Shown here piece by piece: positions 43,325 to 52,020 of a DNA stretch of 64,000 nucleotides. The notes below the pieces were generated by a model that saw only the letters and a list, made by a program, of their open reading frames with translations, did not search any database and had not been told where the DNA came from. Source of the DNA: Opitutus sp. (GTDB lineage: Bacteria > Verrucomicrobiota > Verrucomicrobiae > Opitutales > Opitutaceae); assembly GCA_009695065.1 (NCBI GenBank), contig SIBR01000003.1, positions 127,075-191,074 of the forward strand. The letters run 5' to 3'. A program made the translations under genes and the position numbers. The stretch's first letter is position 1; each line of letters begins with the position of its first letter.

Positions 43325-44083
43325 TCAGGCGTGCATGACCTGGCCGCCGTCGATGTTGAGCGTCTGGCCGGTGATGTTCTTCGCGTGCTCGGACGCGAGG
43401 AAGACCGCCATCGCCGCGTACTCCGCGGGCGTTTGCCACCGGCCGAGCGGCGAGATGGCGCGGATTTTCGCCTCCGCCCACGTCGCGTAGTTCTGCCGCT
43501 GCGCCTCCGGCAACAGGCGTTGGCCGGCGGCCCAGACGGATTCGTTGAGCGCGGTCTGCACCATGCCGGGCGAGAGTGCATTCACCCGCACGCGGTGGGG
43601 CGCGAAATCCTTCGCCGCGCACTGCATGAAATTGATCAGGCCGGCCTTCGCCGCGCTGTAGGGCGGATCGGACTGCGAGCCGATCTGGCCCGCGACGGAG
43701 GTCAGCACCAGGACCGAGCCGCCCCCGCGGGCGAGCAGCTTGGGCGCGAATGCATGCGCGACGTTCACCGCGCCGATGAGATTGATCTCCAGCACGCGCG
43801 CCCAGTCGCCCGGATCGAGATTCCAGAACGGAAAGCCGAATTTTCCCGAGCCCGCGCCCACCGAGAACACGACGTGATTGATGGCCTCGAACGTCGCGGC
43901 AAATGCCCTCACCTGGTCGAACGACGTCACGTCGCCCGCCATGGTGTCGAGTCCCTCCCGGGCGGTGAGGTCGAACCCGCGCACGTGGCAGCCCTCGGCG
44001 ACAAACCCCTCGGCGATGGCGCGCCCGATGCCGTTCGAGGAACCAAAGACGGCGACCGTTTGTCCGGTGAGGTTGAGCTGCAT
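43325..44083 (-). CDS. Classical SDR oxidoreductase
   Basis: 252 aa. The nucleotide site is TVAVFGSSNGIGRAIAEGF (a variant of TGxxxGIG with Ser-Ser). VLTSVAGQIG holds the catalytic Ser, and PYSAAKAGLINFMQ holds the Tyr/Lys pair. The C-terminus GQTLNIDGGQVMHA is typical. The ATG at 44083 fits; the longer frame to 44320 overlaps the methyltransferase gene region. It is probably transcribed together with the DenD-like gene. The substrate is unknown, perhaps a sugar acid or polyol. Confidence 0.85.
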   Translation of the reverse strand: MQLNLTGQTVAVFGSSNGIGRAIAEGFVAEGCHVRGFDLTAREGLDTMAGDVTSFDQVRAFAATFEAINHVVFSVGAGSGKFGFPFWNLDPGDWARVLEINLIGAVNVAHAFAPKLLARGGGSVLVLTSVAGQIGSQSDPPYSAAKAGLINFMQCAAKDFAPHRVRVNALSPGMVQTALNESVWAAGQRLLPEAQRQNYATWAEAKIRAISPLGRWQTPAEYAAMAVFLASEHAKNITGQTLNIDGGQVMHA

Positions 44084-44172
44084 GCAGGGGGACGTTGGCG
44101 TTTCCGGCGGCGTGGCGAAAGATCCTTTTGGCGGCGATGCGCGACCCGTACCGGCCGGTAGGTGGCCGGGCG

Positions 44173-45528
44173 TTACGCGTTGGCTGGAGCTTTCACCAGC
44201 GTGAGCACGCACTCCAGGTGGCGGGTTTGCGGAAAAAGATCGAACGGCTGTGCAGCCGTCAGCGTGTAGCCGGCGGCGAGGAAATATTTCAGGTCGCGCA
44301 TTTGCGTTGCGGGATCGCACGACACGTAGACCACCGCGCGCGGGCCATAGGCGCAGAGCTGCTGGAGAAAACTTTCGTCGCAGCCCTTGCGCGGCGGATC
44401 GATGATCACCGCGGTCTCCGCCGCGGGAAAGGTCAGCCCCGCAAAGATCGCGCTGGCGTCGCCGGCGAGAAACGTAACGTTCGCCAGGCCGTTGGCCACG
44501 GCGTTTTCGCGGGCGAACCGAACGCTGCTTTCGCTGATCTCGACGCCCGCCACCTGCTCGAACGCGGGCGCGGCGGTCAGCGCGAACAGGCCGCTCCCGC
44601 AGTACGCGTCTACCAGGAAGCGCGCGCCGCTCGCGGCCGCCTGGTCCCGCACGTGGTGCGTGAACGCCGGCAGGATGAACGGGTTGTTCTGAAAAAAATC
44701 GCGGGCGAGGAAGCGCAGCTTCAAGTCGCCCACCGTCTCCGTGACGATGGCGTCGAAGTCGGTCGTCACTTCGCCGCTCGCCTCCCGCAGGAGAAGCGTG
44801 GCGCCGCGGGTGTAGGTTTCGGCCCGCGCCTGGACCGAGTCGCGCACCGCGCCGAGGCGGGCGTTGATGGCATCCGTGGCAATCGGACAGCGGGGGACGT
44901 CCACGATGTCGAAGCGCGTGCCCTGCCGCAAAAACCCGATGGCGAGGGGTGGGGCGGTCTCAACTGAGACCGGTGGTGGGACGGTCGAAACCGGCTCGCC
45001 CGCGGCGGGCGTTGGCGTGGATCGGCGAAACCGCGGGGCCGGGGCGTTGAAGTGCGGCGTGATCTTGGAGCGATAGCCGAGTTCGCGGGGCGAGGGGATG
45101 ACCGGCGCCACGGGGAATTCGATCCCGGCCATGTGCTTTAGCAGCTCGGCGACCTGGCGTTGTTTCCAGGCCAGCTGGCCGGCGTAGGTCAGATGCTGGT
45201 ATTGGCAGCCCCCGCAGCGGCCGAACAACGGGCACGTCGGGCTCACCCGATCGGCCGAGGGCGTCAGCACGGTCACCAGATCGGCTTCGGAGAAATTTTT
45301 GTGGTTCCGATACACGCGGACGCGCACCCGCTCGCCGGGCAGCGTGAACGGCACCATGACGACCCAGCCGCCTCCGCCGGGGCTGCGGAGGCCGGGCTCC
45401 GCCTCGTTCTCTCCCGGCAGCGCGACCCGGCCGAGCCCCAGGCCGAGATTCGTGAGCGTGGCGATCTCCAGCTCGATCTCCTGATGGTAGGCGAAGGGCA
45501 GGTCGTTGAATGTTTTCTTTTTGGCCAC
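44173..45528 (-). CDS. 23S rRNA (uracil-5-)-methyltransferase, RlmD/RumA-like
   Basis: About 451 aa from the GTG at 45528. The N-terminus is a TRAM-like domain (IELEIATLTNLGLGLGRV). Fe-S cysteines are in CPLFGRCGGCQYQHL (CX5CX2C) with a fourth in VPRCPI. The methyltransferase half has VDAYCGSGLFALTAA, IIDPPRKGCDESF and the catalytic-Cys loop VYVSCDPATQMRDL. The open frame continues to 46413, but that part is antisense to the SpoU-like gene. The start codon lies inside an inverted repeat shared with the divergent gene. Confidence 0.88.
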   Translation of the reverse strand: MAKKKTFNDLPFAYHQEIELEIATLTNLGLGLGRVALPGENEAEPGLRSPGGGGWVVMVPFTLPGERVRVRVYRNHKNFSEADLVTVLTPSADRVSPTCPLFGRCGGCQYQHLTYAGQLAWKQRQVAELLKHMAGIEFPVAPVIPSPRELGYRSKITPHFNAPAPRFRRSTPTPAAGEPVSTVPPPVSVETAPPLAIGFLRQGTRFDIVDVPRCPIATDAINARLGAVRDSVQARAETYTRGATLLLREASGEVTTDFDAIVTETVGDLKLRFLARDFFQNNPFILPAFTHHVRDQAAASGARFLVDAYCGSGLFALTAAPAFEQVAGVEISESSVRFARENAVANGLANVTFLAGDASAIFAGLTFPAAETAVIIDPPRKGCDESFLQQLCAYGPRAVVYVSCDPATQMRDLKYFLAAGYTLTAAQPFDLFPQTRHLECVLTLVKAPANA

Positions 45529-45616
45529 GGCACACACGGAATACACGGAAATGGCGGCGGCGAGGAAAAGGATTTTGTCTTTTGGCCGTTTTCCGTGTGT
45601 TCCGTGTGGCCTGTGG
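45525..45616. repeat. CACACGGAA inverted repeat between two divergent RNA methyltransferase genes
   Basis: The left arm (45525-45551) is made of CACGG and CACACGGAA words. The right arm (45589-45616) holds the complementary TTCCGTGTG words. The two match along most of about 27 nt with a few changes, around a 37-nt centre. The probable GTG start of the RlmD-like gene (45528) lies in the left arm, and GTG starts of the SpoU-like gene (45604, 45613) lie in the right arm. Confidence 0.8.
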
Positions 45617-46416
45617 GTCTCCCCGAAAAAATCTCCAGCCTCCAAAACCCCCGCGTGAAGCAACTCGTGAAGCTGCGCGACCGGCGTCCGCGCGACGAAG
45701 CGGGCGTGTTTCTGGTCGAAGGCTACCGGGAAATCCGTCGGGCGCTGGAAAAGCAGGTGGCGCTGCAGGAGGTGTATTTTGCGCCCGATTGGTTTCTGGG
45801 CGAAAACGAACCGGCGTTGCTGGAGGCGGCCCGAACCGCCGGTGCGCAGCTCTTCGAGCTTTCCAAGGAGACTTTTGCCAAAGTCGCCTACCGGGAACGG
45901 CCCGATGGCCTGCTGGCCGTCGCCCCCCAATGGAAACAAGCGCTCGGCGATCTCACGCTGCCGGCGGCGCCCTTGCTTCTCGTGGTCGAGGCCATCGAGA
46001 AGCCCGGCAATCTCGGCACCATCCTGCGCAGCGCGGATGCGGCCGGCTGCGACGCCGTGATCGTGTGCGATCCCGTGACGGATATTTTCAATCCCAACGT
46101 CGTGCGCGCCTCGACCGGCGTGCTTTTTTCCGTGCCGCTCGTCGTCGAGGAGAGCGCCCGCGTGCGGGCGTGGCTGCAGGAGCGGAAGATCCGCGCGGTG
46201 GCGACGACCCCGGCCGCGCCGACGCTCTACACCGCGGCGGATCTGCGCGGCCCGCTCGCGATCGTCATGGGCAGCGAACAATACGGCTTGAGCGATTTCT
46301 GGCTGAAGAATGCCGACGCCACCGTGCGCATCCCGATGGCGGGCCAGGCCGATTCGCTCAACGTCGCCATGGCGACGATCATCACGCTGTTCGAAGCCGT
46401 GCGGCAGCGCCACTAG
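45613..46416 (+). CDS. TrmH/SpoU-family RNA 2'-O-methyltransferase
   Basis: About 267 aa. The N-terminal substrate-binding domain (NPRVKQLVKLRDRRPRDEAGVFLVEGYREIRRAL; landmarks VKQLVKL, FLVEG) precedes the knotted SPOUT domain. Motif 1 is VEAIEKPGNLGTILRSADAAG, motif 2 is AIVMGSEQYGLS and motif 3 is RIPMAGQADSLNVAMA. These fit 23S rRNA or tRNA guanosine 2'-O-methyltransferases. The start is uncertain: GTG at 45613, 45604 or 45595, all in the inverted repeat. It diverges from the RlmD-like gene. Confidence 0.85.
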   Translation: MGLPEKISSLQNPRVKQLVKLRDRRPRDEAGVFLVEGYREIRRALEKQVALQEVYFAPDWFLGENEPALLEAARTAGAQLFELSKETFAKVAYRERPDGLLAVAPQWKQALGDLTLPAAPLLLVVEAIEKPGNLGTILRSADAAGCDAVIVCDPVTDIFNPNVVRASTGVLFSVPLVVEESARVRAWLQERKIRAVATTPAAPTLYTAADLRGPLAIVMGSEQYGLSDFWLKNADATVRIPMAGQADSLNVAMATIITLFEAVRQRH

Positions 46417-46455
46417 CGCGGTTTAATTTTTCCTGTAGCCAGAAAATTCAATCCC

Positions 46456-46480
46456 GTTTGTCACGTGATTCGTGACAAAC
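46456..46480. terminator. Perfect 10-bp hairpin between convergent genes (possible two-way terminator)
   Basis: GTTTGTCACG (46456-46465), loop TGATT, CGTGACAAAC (46471-46480). It lies in the spacer between the SpoU-like gene and oleD, which converge, so a transcription end is the likeliest role. The T-run is weak on both strands, so an operator function cannot be excluded. An outer pair GCGGTTTAA (46418-46426) / TTAAACCGC (46542-46550) encloses it. Confidence 0.55.
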
Positions 46481-46536
46481 ACGCCCGGCTGCGTCGCCGG
46501 GGCGGCTGGGTACTGCGTTCCAAACCGGCTATAATT

Positions 46537-47619
46537 TTATCTTAAACCGCTCTGGCGTCCGCGGGCAGGGTTCGTTTCGCGCAGAGCCGCCACCAGTTCG
46601 ACCATGCCCTCCGCCATGCTCACGCGCGGCGCGTAGCCGAGGTCGCGGCGGGCGGCGCTGACGTCGAACCAGTGGTCCTTCGCGAGTTCGGCGGCGACAA
46701 AACGCGTCATTGGCGGCTCAACTTGCAGCGGTAGCACGCGCCACGCCGCCTCGCAGAACGCCCCGATCGCGAACGCGGCGCCGAGCGAAATCCGCTTCGT
46801 CACCGGCGGCTCGCCGAGCGCGCGCAGCAGGCCGTTGATCCAGTCCCACAGCACGACGGGCTCGCCGTTCGTGATGAAAAACGCCCGCCCGTCGGGGCGA
46901 TTGCCGCCGGCCGCGGTGTCAGCGGAGAGCTGACCCCGCGTCAATGCGGCTTCGGCGAGGAGGTGGGCGTCGACAGCGTTGGCCACGTGGACCATGTCGA
47001 CGCGGTTGCGGCCGCCGCCGACGATCCGCAGCCGGCCGGCGCGCGCCCGGGCGAGGATGCGGGGCACGAGGTGCGGGTCCCCGGCGCCCCAGATCAGGTG
47101 GGGACGCAGGGCCACGGTGCGGAGGGTGGGGGAGTTGGCGGCGAGTACCTCCCGCTCGGCGATCGCCTTGGTCAGCGGATACGGGCTCGGGCAGTCGTTC
47201 GTCAGCGGCCGCGACTCGTCGGCCCCGGCGAGATCGCGGCCGTTGTAGACGACACTTGGCGTGCTGGTGTAGACCAGCCGGCTCACTCCGTGGGTGCGGC
47301 AGCCTTCGAGCACGGCCCGTGTGCCGAGGACGTTGATTCGGAAAAAATCGTCGTAGTGGCCCCAGACTCCGACCTTCGCGGCGACGTGGAAGACCGTGGC
47401 GGCGCCGGCGCACGCGGCCCGCACCGCGGTGGCGTCATCGAGGGAGGCGCGGATGAAGCGCACCCCGCGTGCTTCCAGGTCGGGCGCCGGCGTCCGACCG
47501 AGCGCCGTGACGCTGCGGCCGGCGGCGAGCAGCCGCTCGACGAGGCGCCGGCCAAGAAAGCCGGTGCCGCCCGTCACGAGGACCGGCAAGGGCGAGGTGA
47601 GACTGTTCGTTTGAGCCAA
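46537..47619 (-). CDS. oleD: OleD-like 2-alkyl-3-oxoalkanoate reductase (3-beta-HSD-type SDR)
   Basis: 360 aa extended SDR. The NAD(P) site is VTGGTGFLGRRLVERLL. The segment VFHVAAKVGVWGHYDDFFRINVLGT is the strongest marker of the OleD group (AAKVGVWG, NVLGT). YTSTPSVVYNG and YPLTKAIAE supply the Ser/Thr and Y-x3-K residues. LRPHLIWGAGDPHLVPR follows. In olefin synthesis OleD reduces the 2-alkyl-3-keto acid made by OleA. It lies just after oleC on the same strand. oleA and oleB are not in the window. Confidence 0.85.
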   Translation of the reverse strand: MAQTNSLTSPLPVLVTGGTGFLGRRLVERLLAAGRSVTALGRTPAPDLEARGVRFIRASLDDATAVRAACAGAATVFHVAAKVGVWGHYDDFFRINVLGTRAVLEGCRTHGVSRLVYTSTPSVVYNGRDLAGADESRPLTNDCPSPYPLTKAIAEREVLAANSPTLRTVALRPHLIWGAGDPHLVPRILARARAGRLRIVGGGRNRVDMVHVANAVDAHLLAEAALTRGQLSADTAAGGNRPDGRAFFITNGEPVVLWDWINGLLRALGEPPVTKRISLGAAFAIGAFCEAAWRVLPLQVEPPMTRFVAAELAKDHWFDVSAARRDLGYAPRVSMAEGMVELVAALRETNPARGRQSGLR

Positions 47620-47713
47620 GCGGACGGCAGAAAAACTGGAATTCCGGCTCGTGTCACCTACGGCGTGTCAGGCCTCATTTCTGCCCCACGGTTTTGTCTT
47701 GGGCAAAATTGGG

Positions 47714-47733
47714 CCGCGCCGCCCTCGGCGCGG
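47714..47733. other. GC hairpin in the oleC-oleD spacer
   Basis: CCGCGCCG (47714-47721), loop CCCT, CGGCGCGG (47726-47733): a perfect 8-bp stem in the 186-nt spacer between the oleC stop and the oleD start on the minus strand. A short AATTTT follows on that strand, so it may partly terminate oleC transcripts. Nothing else is recognised in the spacer. Confidence 0.45.
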
Positions 47734-47805
47734 GGGTGCGGGTCGAAACGCGGCAGGGCGCCGCGTCTCCATGCAGGCCATTCCAAACGAAAAAATCTGG
47801 GCGCC

Positions 47806-49491
47806 TCAGCGCTTCGGTTCGGACCGAAAACCCTTCGCGGTCGCCGCCCATTTCGCCAGGGTGAGGCGGTGGATTTTCGCGTTGTGACGCACGTCTACCG
47901 GGAAACGGGGATGAAAGTAGAAAATTTTGATCGCCTGCGTGTGCGGGTGGCGTACTGCCAGTTCGCGCAGTTCACGGGCGAAGGCGCGGGCGGCCCGGGA
48001 GTCGCGCACCTTCGCCTCGACCACGATCGCCGGCCGCTGGGCAGGACGTTCGTCGAGGCCGATGAGGGCGCAGCGCCCGATGCGGGGATGCAGGCGAAAT
48101 ACCTGTTCGCAGGGCTCGGTGTGCAACACGCCGCCGGGCGTTTCCACGCGCTCGGCCTTGCGCCCGCAGAACCAGAGCCGGCCGGCGGCGTCGAGGTAGC
48201 CGCAATCTCCCATCCGATGCCAGACCGGTGCCGGGGCGCCGCCGGCCGGCTGGTCCGGGGGCAGGGGTGACGGATCGGAAATCTTGGCGAGCGCGGTCGC
48301 CTCGGTCTGGGCGTCGTAGACTTTCGTGACGACCGGCCCGCGCACGATGATTTCGCCGATCTCGCCGGCCGGAAGTTCGCGCGTCTCGGCGAGCGTGCGG
48401 ATGGGTTCGTCGCGAATCGCCACGACTCGGACTTCGATCTCCTTCACCGGTTGGCCGACGCACGCGCCCCGCGTGGACGTGACGTCGATTTCGTCCGCCG
48501 CCACGCTCGCGACGGGCAGCGCTTCGGTGGCCCCGTAAGGACTGTGCAGCCGGCCGCCGGGCAGAAACACCCGCGATTGTTTCCAGAGCGAGGCCGGCAC
48601 GGGCGCACCGGCGCAGAGCACGCGGCGCAGGGTGGGGAGCGTCAGGCCGTGGGCGACGCAGTGTTCGCCGATCTTGCGCCAGAGAGTGGGCGAACCGAAC
48701 GAGTTCGTCACGCGTTCCTGCTGGATCGCCTGGACGACTTTCGCCGGATCGATCGTGGCGGGCCGGCGCGGGTCGATCTCGGGCACGATCGTGGTCATCC
48801 CCAGGGCGGGATTGAAGAGCGCGAAAATCGGCAGCAAGGGCAGATCGACCTCGCCCGGCTCGATCGTGTAGGTCTCGCGGATGAGCCGCACCTGCGCGTC
48901 GAACATGCCGTGCTCGTAGCAGACGCCCTTGGGTGCGCCGGTGGAGCCGGAGGTGAAAAGTACCGCGGCGGCATCGTCCGCGCGGTTCGCGGCGATTTCG
49001 AGGCCGGGCGCTGCAACGATGCCGCCCCGGATCAGGCGGGCCGTCAGGGAAGCGCTCGCCGGCACGCGAACATCGACCGAGCGAAACGCTCCGCGAAACA
49101 GGCGGCTCACGAGCCGCGCCACCGGAATACCCACCAACGCGCGCGGCCTAGAGCGGCGCACGCATTGGAGAAAATTTCCCAGCCCCATGCCCGGATCGAT
49201 GATCACGGGCACGGCCCCGATCCGGAAGAGCGCAAAGGCGGCGGCGATGAGCGGCAGCCCCTGGCGCACCATGACGAGCGCGCGATCGCCGCGCTTGATC
49301 CCGGCGGCCGTCAGCCGTGCGCTCCACGCGGCGACCTCCGCGTCGAGTTCGGCGAAGGTCAGCGCGAGGTAGTCGATCTCCCCGCCACGGGTCCGGCCGC
49401 GGGGAACCTTGAGCGCCAGGCCGGTCGGTTGCGCCGCGGCCATGAGCGAGAGATGGCGCGCGATATTGGCATTGGCGGGAGGCGTTGGCAC
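47806..49491 (-). CDS. oleC: OleC-like beta-lactone synthetase (AMP-dependent synthetase family)
   Basis: 561 aa adenylate-forming enzyme. The P-loop-like motif is AVLFTSGSTGAPKGVCYEHGMF. SPYGATEALPVASVAADEI and GDCGYLDAAGRLWFCGRKAERVETPGG are also seen. The C-terminus FHPRFPVDVRHNAKIHRLTLAKWA is a hallmark of OleC, which converts 2-alkyl-3-hydroxy acids to cis-beta-lactones before OleB forms the alkene. The C-terminal cap is intact. It is the first gene of the oleC-oleD pair. Confidence 0.88.
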   Translation of the reverse strand: MPTPPANANIARHLSLMAAAQPTGLALKVPRGRTRGGEIDYLALTFAELDAEVAAWSARLTAAGIKRGDRALVMVRQGLPLIAAAFALFRIGAVPVIIDPGMGLGNFLQCVRRSRPRALVGIPVARLVSRLFRGAFRSVDVRVPASASLTARLIRGGIVAAPGLEIAANRADDAAAVLFTSGSTGAPKGVCYEHGMFDAQVRLIRETYTIEPGEVDLPLLPIFALFNPALGMTTIVPEIDPRRPATIDPAKVVQAIQQERVTNSFGSPTLWRKIGEHCVAHGLTLPTLRRVLCAGAPVPASLWKQSRVFLPGGRLHSPYGATEALPVASVAADEIDVTSTRGACVGQPVKEIEVRVVAIRDEPIRTLAETRELPAGEIGEIIVRGPVVTKVYDAQTEATALAKISDPSPLPPDQPAGGAPAPVWHRMGDCGYLDAAGRLWFCGRKAERVETPGGVLHTEPCEQVFRLHPRIGRCALIGLDERPAQRPAIVVEAKVRDSRAARAFARELRELAVRHPHTQAIKIFYFHPRFPVDVRHNAKIHRLTLAKWAATAKGFRSEPKR

Positions 49492-49534
49492 GGGTCGCCC
49501 CGAGCCTCGCGTGTAATCGCCGGCCGGCGCAAAG

Positions 49535-49553
49535 AAAAACCCGCTTCCGCGGG
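49535..49553 (-). terminator. Intrinsic terminator behind the small lipoprotein gene
   Basis: On the minus strand a CCCGC stem, GGAA loop and GCGGG stem are followed directly by five T (plus-strand coordinates 49535-49553). It lies 35 nt after the stop of the lipoprotein gene at 49588 and about 45 nt before the oleC start. oleC should therefore be transcribed separately. Confidence 0.8.
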
Positions 49554-49587
49554 CAACGATCCGCGGGCCGACGGGCCCGATCGCCGC

Positions 49588-49884
49588 TCAATAATCGTGC
49601 AACGTGATCAAGCCCCAGAAGAGCGAGACCCTGTTGCCCGACGGCGTGCCGTTGCCGATCATCTTCGACGTGTCGACGTTCAGCGTCGTGGGCGGCGGCG
49701 GTTGGAACGACTGGGTTGCCACCGCGACCGCCCCGCCCAGCACCGAGGTCTCTTTGCCGCCGCTGGCCGTGGTGTGCGTGGCGCAACCGCCCAGGCTCGA
49801 AAAGATCGCGGCGGAAAAAAGTAAAACGGCGCGCCGGCGTCGCTTACCGTAGGCGCGTTCGCGCGGGACAGCTTCGGTTCTCAT
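49588..49884 (-). CDS. Small lipoprotein of unknown function
   Basis: 98 aa from the ATG at 49884. A basic n-region (RERAYGKRRRR) precedes a hydrophobic core and the lipobox SLGGC, so the mature protein is about 60 residues and lipid-anchored. The mature part has a Pro run (FQPPPPTTLNVD) and ends MIGNGTPSGNRVSLFWGLITLHDY. No family recognised. It has its own terminator. Confidence 0.7.
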   Translation of the reverse strand: MRTEAVPRERAYGKRRRRAVLLFSAAIFSSLGGCATHTTASGGKETSVLGGAVAVATQSFQPPPPTTLNVDTSKMIGNGTPSGNRVSLFWGLITLHDY

Positions 49885-49963
49885 GGGGTGGGTGGCAAAG
49901 CTGGGCCGGGCATCGGGGTTTCGCAAGCGCGGCGTGTCCAGCCGTCGCGCCGGCGCGATGCCG

Positions 49964-51142
49964 TCAAGTTCCCCTCAGCGAGGGTTCGTTGCGCAGCAAC
50001 TCCGCCTGCCACGGCAGCAGGATCTCATCGAGTTTTTGCGGCGAGCGCACGATCAAGGCGAGCTGCGCCCGGTTCGCGATCAACGTGGCCTCGATGTTGA
50101 GCTTCTTGGCCACGCGGTCGCGATCCGCCCGCACGCGGTCCTGCAGTTCGATCTCGGCCTGCGTCAGTGAAACGTGATTCGGATCCCGCCCGGGTCGCCG
50201 GGGCAGCGTTTTCGGATCGCGCGCGAAGCCCGCGCGCACGGCGGCGGCGAGCGACGGCAAGATCCGGTCGTGACGTTTGCCCAGATGCACGGTGGCGAGC
50301 AGGGTCGCTTCGGCTTCGCCGGCTTCGGCGCCCTCGGCGATTTTGAGTAGCAGGGTGTTGCCGCAGACCTTGAAGGGCGGGGTGTCGAGCCTTTCGGCCT
50401 GCGCTTCGCGCCAGTGCCAGATGGCATGCAACACGCCGAGCCCGGGTCCGCGGAGACGTTCGCTCCGGCCGATGCGCCAGTCGTTGTCCGTCGCGGGGGC
50501 GAAGCCTCCAAAGCCGGACTCGATCTGGGCGCGGCATTGCTGCTCGAGCCAGTCGACGCGCTTCAGCTTCACCAGCTCGCGCATCAGGATGTCGCGCAAC
50601 GCGGGCAGGTGCCAGACATCGAGCGCCGCGTAGTCGAGCAGCTTGGGCGTGATCGGGCGCTTCGACCAGTTGGCCTTCTGGCCGTCCTTGTCGAGCGCCA
50701 CGCCGAAATGGTCGGCCAGCAGTCCCGCGAGTCCGACGCGCGACCGGCCGAGGAGCTGGGCGGCGAGCATCGTGTCGAAGAGGCTCTTCGGGCGAAACCG
50801 GCAGTGGTCGTGCAACAGCCGCAGGTCGAAGTCGCTGCCGTGCATCACCAGATGCTTCGTCGCGAGCGCCTTCCACAGCGGTTCGAGTTTCAGGCCGGAG
50901 GCGAGCACGTCGACCAGGAAGACATCGCCGTTCACCAGAAACTGGAGGAGGCAGACGCGCGTCCCGTAATGGTACATGTTGTCGGCCTCGGTATCGAGAG
51001 CGACTTCCTCCACGCGTTCCAGCGCATGCAACAGCGGGTCGAGCGAGCCGGGCTGGTCGAGAAGCTGGAAGGAGGGCGGTCGGGTGGTCACTTTTACGCC
51101 GAGCAAACGGCGGAGCTGCGGCGGAATAAAACGCGAAATCAT
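49964..51142 (-). CDS. rnd: Ribonuclease D-like 3'-5' exonuclease with HRDC domain
   Basis: 392 aa. The DEDD exonuclease domain shows VALDTEADNMYHYGTRVCLLQ (motif I), LVMHGSDFDLRLLHDH (motif II) and LLDYAALDVWHLPALRD (motif III with Tyr). An HRDC-like helical domain follows (about 210-290), then a second helical region. It takes part in tRNA 3' maturation in other bacteria. The ATG at 51142 overlaps the deacetylase stop in an ATGA junction and was preferred over the ATG at 51166. Confidence 0.9.
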   Translation of the reverse strand: MISRFIPPQLRRLLGVKVTTRPPSFQLLDQPGSLDPLLHALERVEEVALDTEADNMYHYGTRVCLLQFLVNGDVFLVDVLASGLKLEPLWKALATKHLVMHGSDFDLRLLHDHCRFRPKSLFDTMLAAQLLGRSRVGLAGLLADHFGVALDKDGQKANWSKRPITPKLLDYAALDVWHLPALRDILMRELVKLKRVDWLEQQCRAQIESGFGGFAPATDNDWRIGRSERLRGPGLGVLHAIWHWREAQAERLDTPPFKVCGNTLLLKIAEGAEAGEAEATLLATVHLGKRHDRILPSLAAAVRAGFARDPKTLPRRPGRDPNHVSLTQAEIELQDRVRADRDRVAKKLNIEATLIANRAQLALIVRSPQKLDEILLPWQAELLRNEPSLRGT

Positions 51143-52020
51143 ACGGTCGGGAAGGGGGTTTCCCACGCCGCCAGGAAAGCTTCAATCAACAAAGGAAGCT
51201 CGTTGCTGTAACCGCCCTCGAGGATCGCCGCTGCGGGCAGCCGCGTTTCGCGCAGCCAGGTCCCCAGCGTGGCAAAATCCTCCCGCTCCAGCGTCATCAT
51301 CGTGATAGGATCCCGGGCGTAGGCGTCGAAACCGGCCGAAACTAGGATGAGGTCCGGCTTGAACGCAACTACGGCGTCGAGCGAGGCCCGGAGTGCCGCC
51401 ATATGGACGGTCCGGGGGGCATCCGGTGCGACGGGCCAGTTGCGCGTCCGGGGTCCGAGGTCGTGCGTCCCGCTGCCGGGATAACCCGGATGCTGGTGGA
51501 CGGAGGCGAAGAAAACGTTTTCGCGCCCATGCAGGATTGCCTCGGTGCCGTTGCCGTGGTGCGCGTCGAAATCCCAGATGGCGACCCGCTTGGCGCCAAA
51601 TCTCGCCTGGGCGGTGAGGGCGGCGAGGGCGATCTGGTTGAGGTAGCAAAATCCCATCGCGGTATCGGCCTTCGCATGATGCCCCGGCGGGCGCATGAGC
51701 GAAAACACCGGCGTGCCACGGGTGATCGCATGATAGACCGCGGCCACCGCGCCCGCTACGGAACGCCGCGCGTGGTCACCGATGCCCGCAAAAAACGGGG
51801 TGTCGGGGTCGAAGTCGTACGGTTGCTCCAACCGACGCACGTGGGCCATCGTGTGCGCCTGCCGGAGCAGGGCGTCATCCCCCACGGTTTCGGGAACCCG
51901 CCAGGTCCAGCCGGGCTGACTGGCCTTGAGATGAGCCACGGTGCGGGTGATGCGCGCCGGTTGTTCGGGCCGGACCGCCGAGCCGTAGTCCACACAGCGG
52001 GGATCGTGGAGGATGAGCAT
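51139..52020 (-). CDS. Histone-deacetylase-family protein (AcuC/HDAC-like)
   Basis: 293 aa arginase/deacetylase-fold zinc enzyme. The His pair is in MRPPGHHAKADTAMGFCYLN, the metal ligands are in DFDAHHGNGTEAI, and the third Asp is in LVSAGFDAYARDP. The C-terminal glycine loop ILEGGYS is present. All catalytic residues are kept. Bacterial members deacetylate small molecules or proteins. It is translationally coupled to the RNase D gene by the ATGA overlap. Confidence 0.92.
   Translation of the reverse strand: MLILHDPRCVDYGSAVRPEQPARITRTVAHLKASQPGWTWRVPETVGDDALLRQAHTMAHVRRLEQPYDFDPDTPFFAGIGDHARRSVAGAVAAVYHAITRGTPVFSLMRPPGHHAKADTAMGFCYLNQIALAALTAQARFGAKRVAIWDFDAHHGNGTEAILHGRENVFFASVHQHPGYPGSGTHDLGPRTRNWPVAPDAPRTVHMAALRASLDAVVAFKPDLILVSAGFDAYARDPITMMTLEREDFATLGTWLRETRLPAAAILEGGYSNELPLLIEAFLAAWETPFPTV

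Noticed and set aside
45529..46413. N-terminal extension of the RlmD-like frame to 746 residues
   Set aside because: The extra part is antisense to the SpoU-like methyltransferase; the TRAM-like domain begins just after the GTG at 45528.
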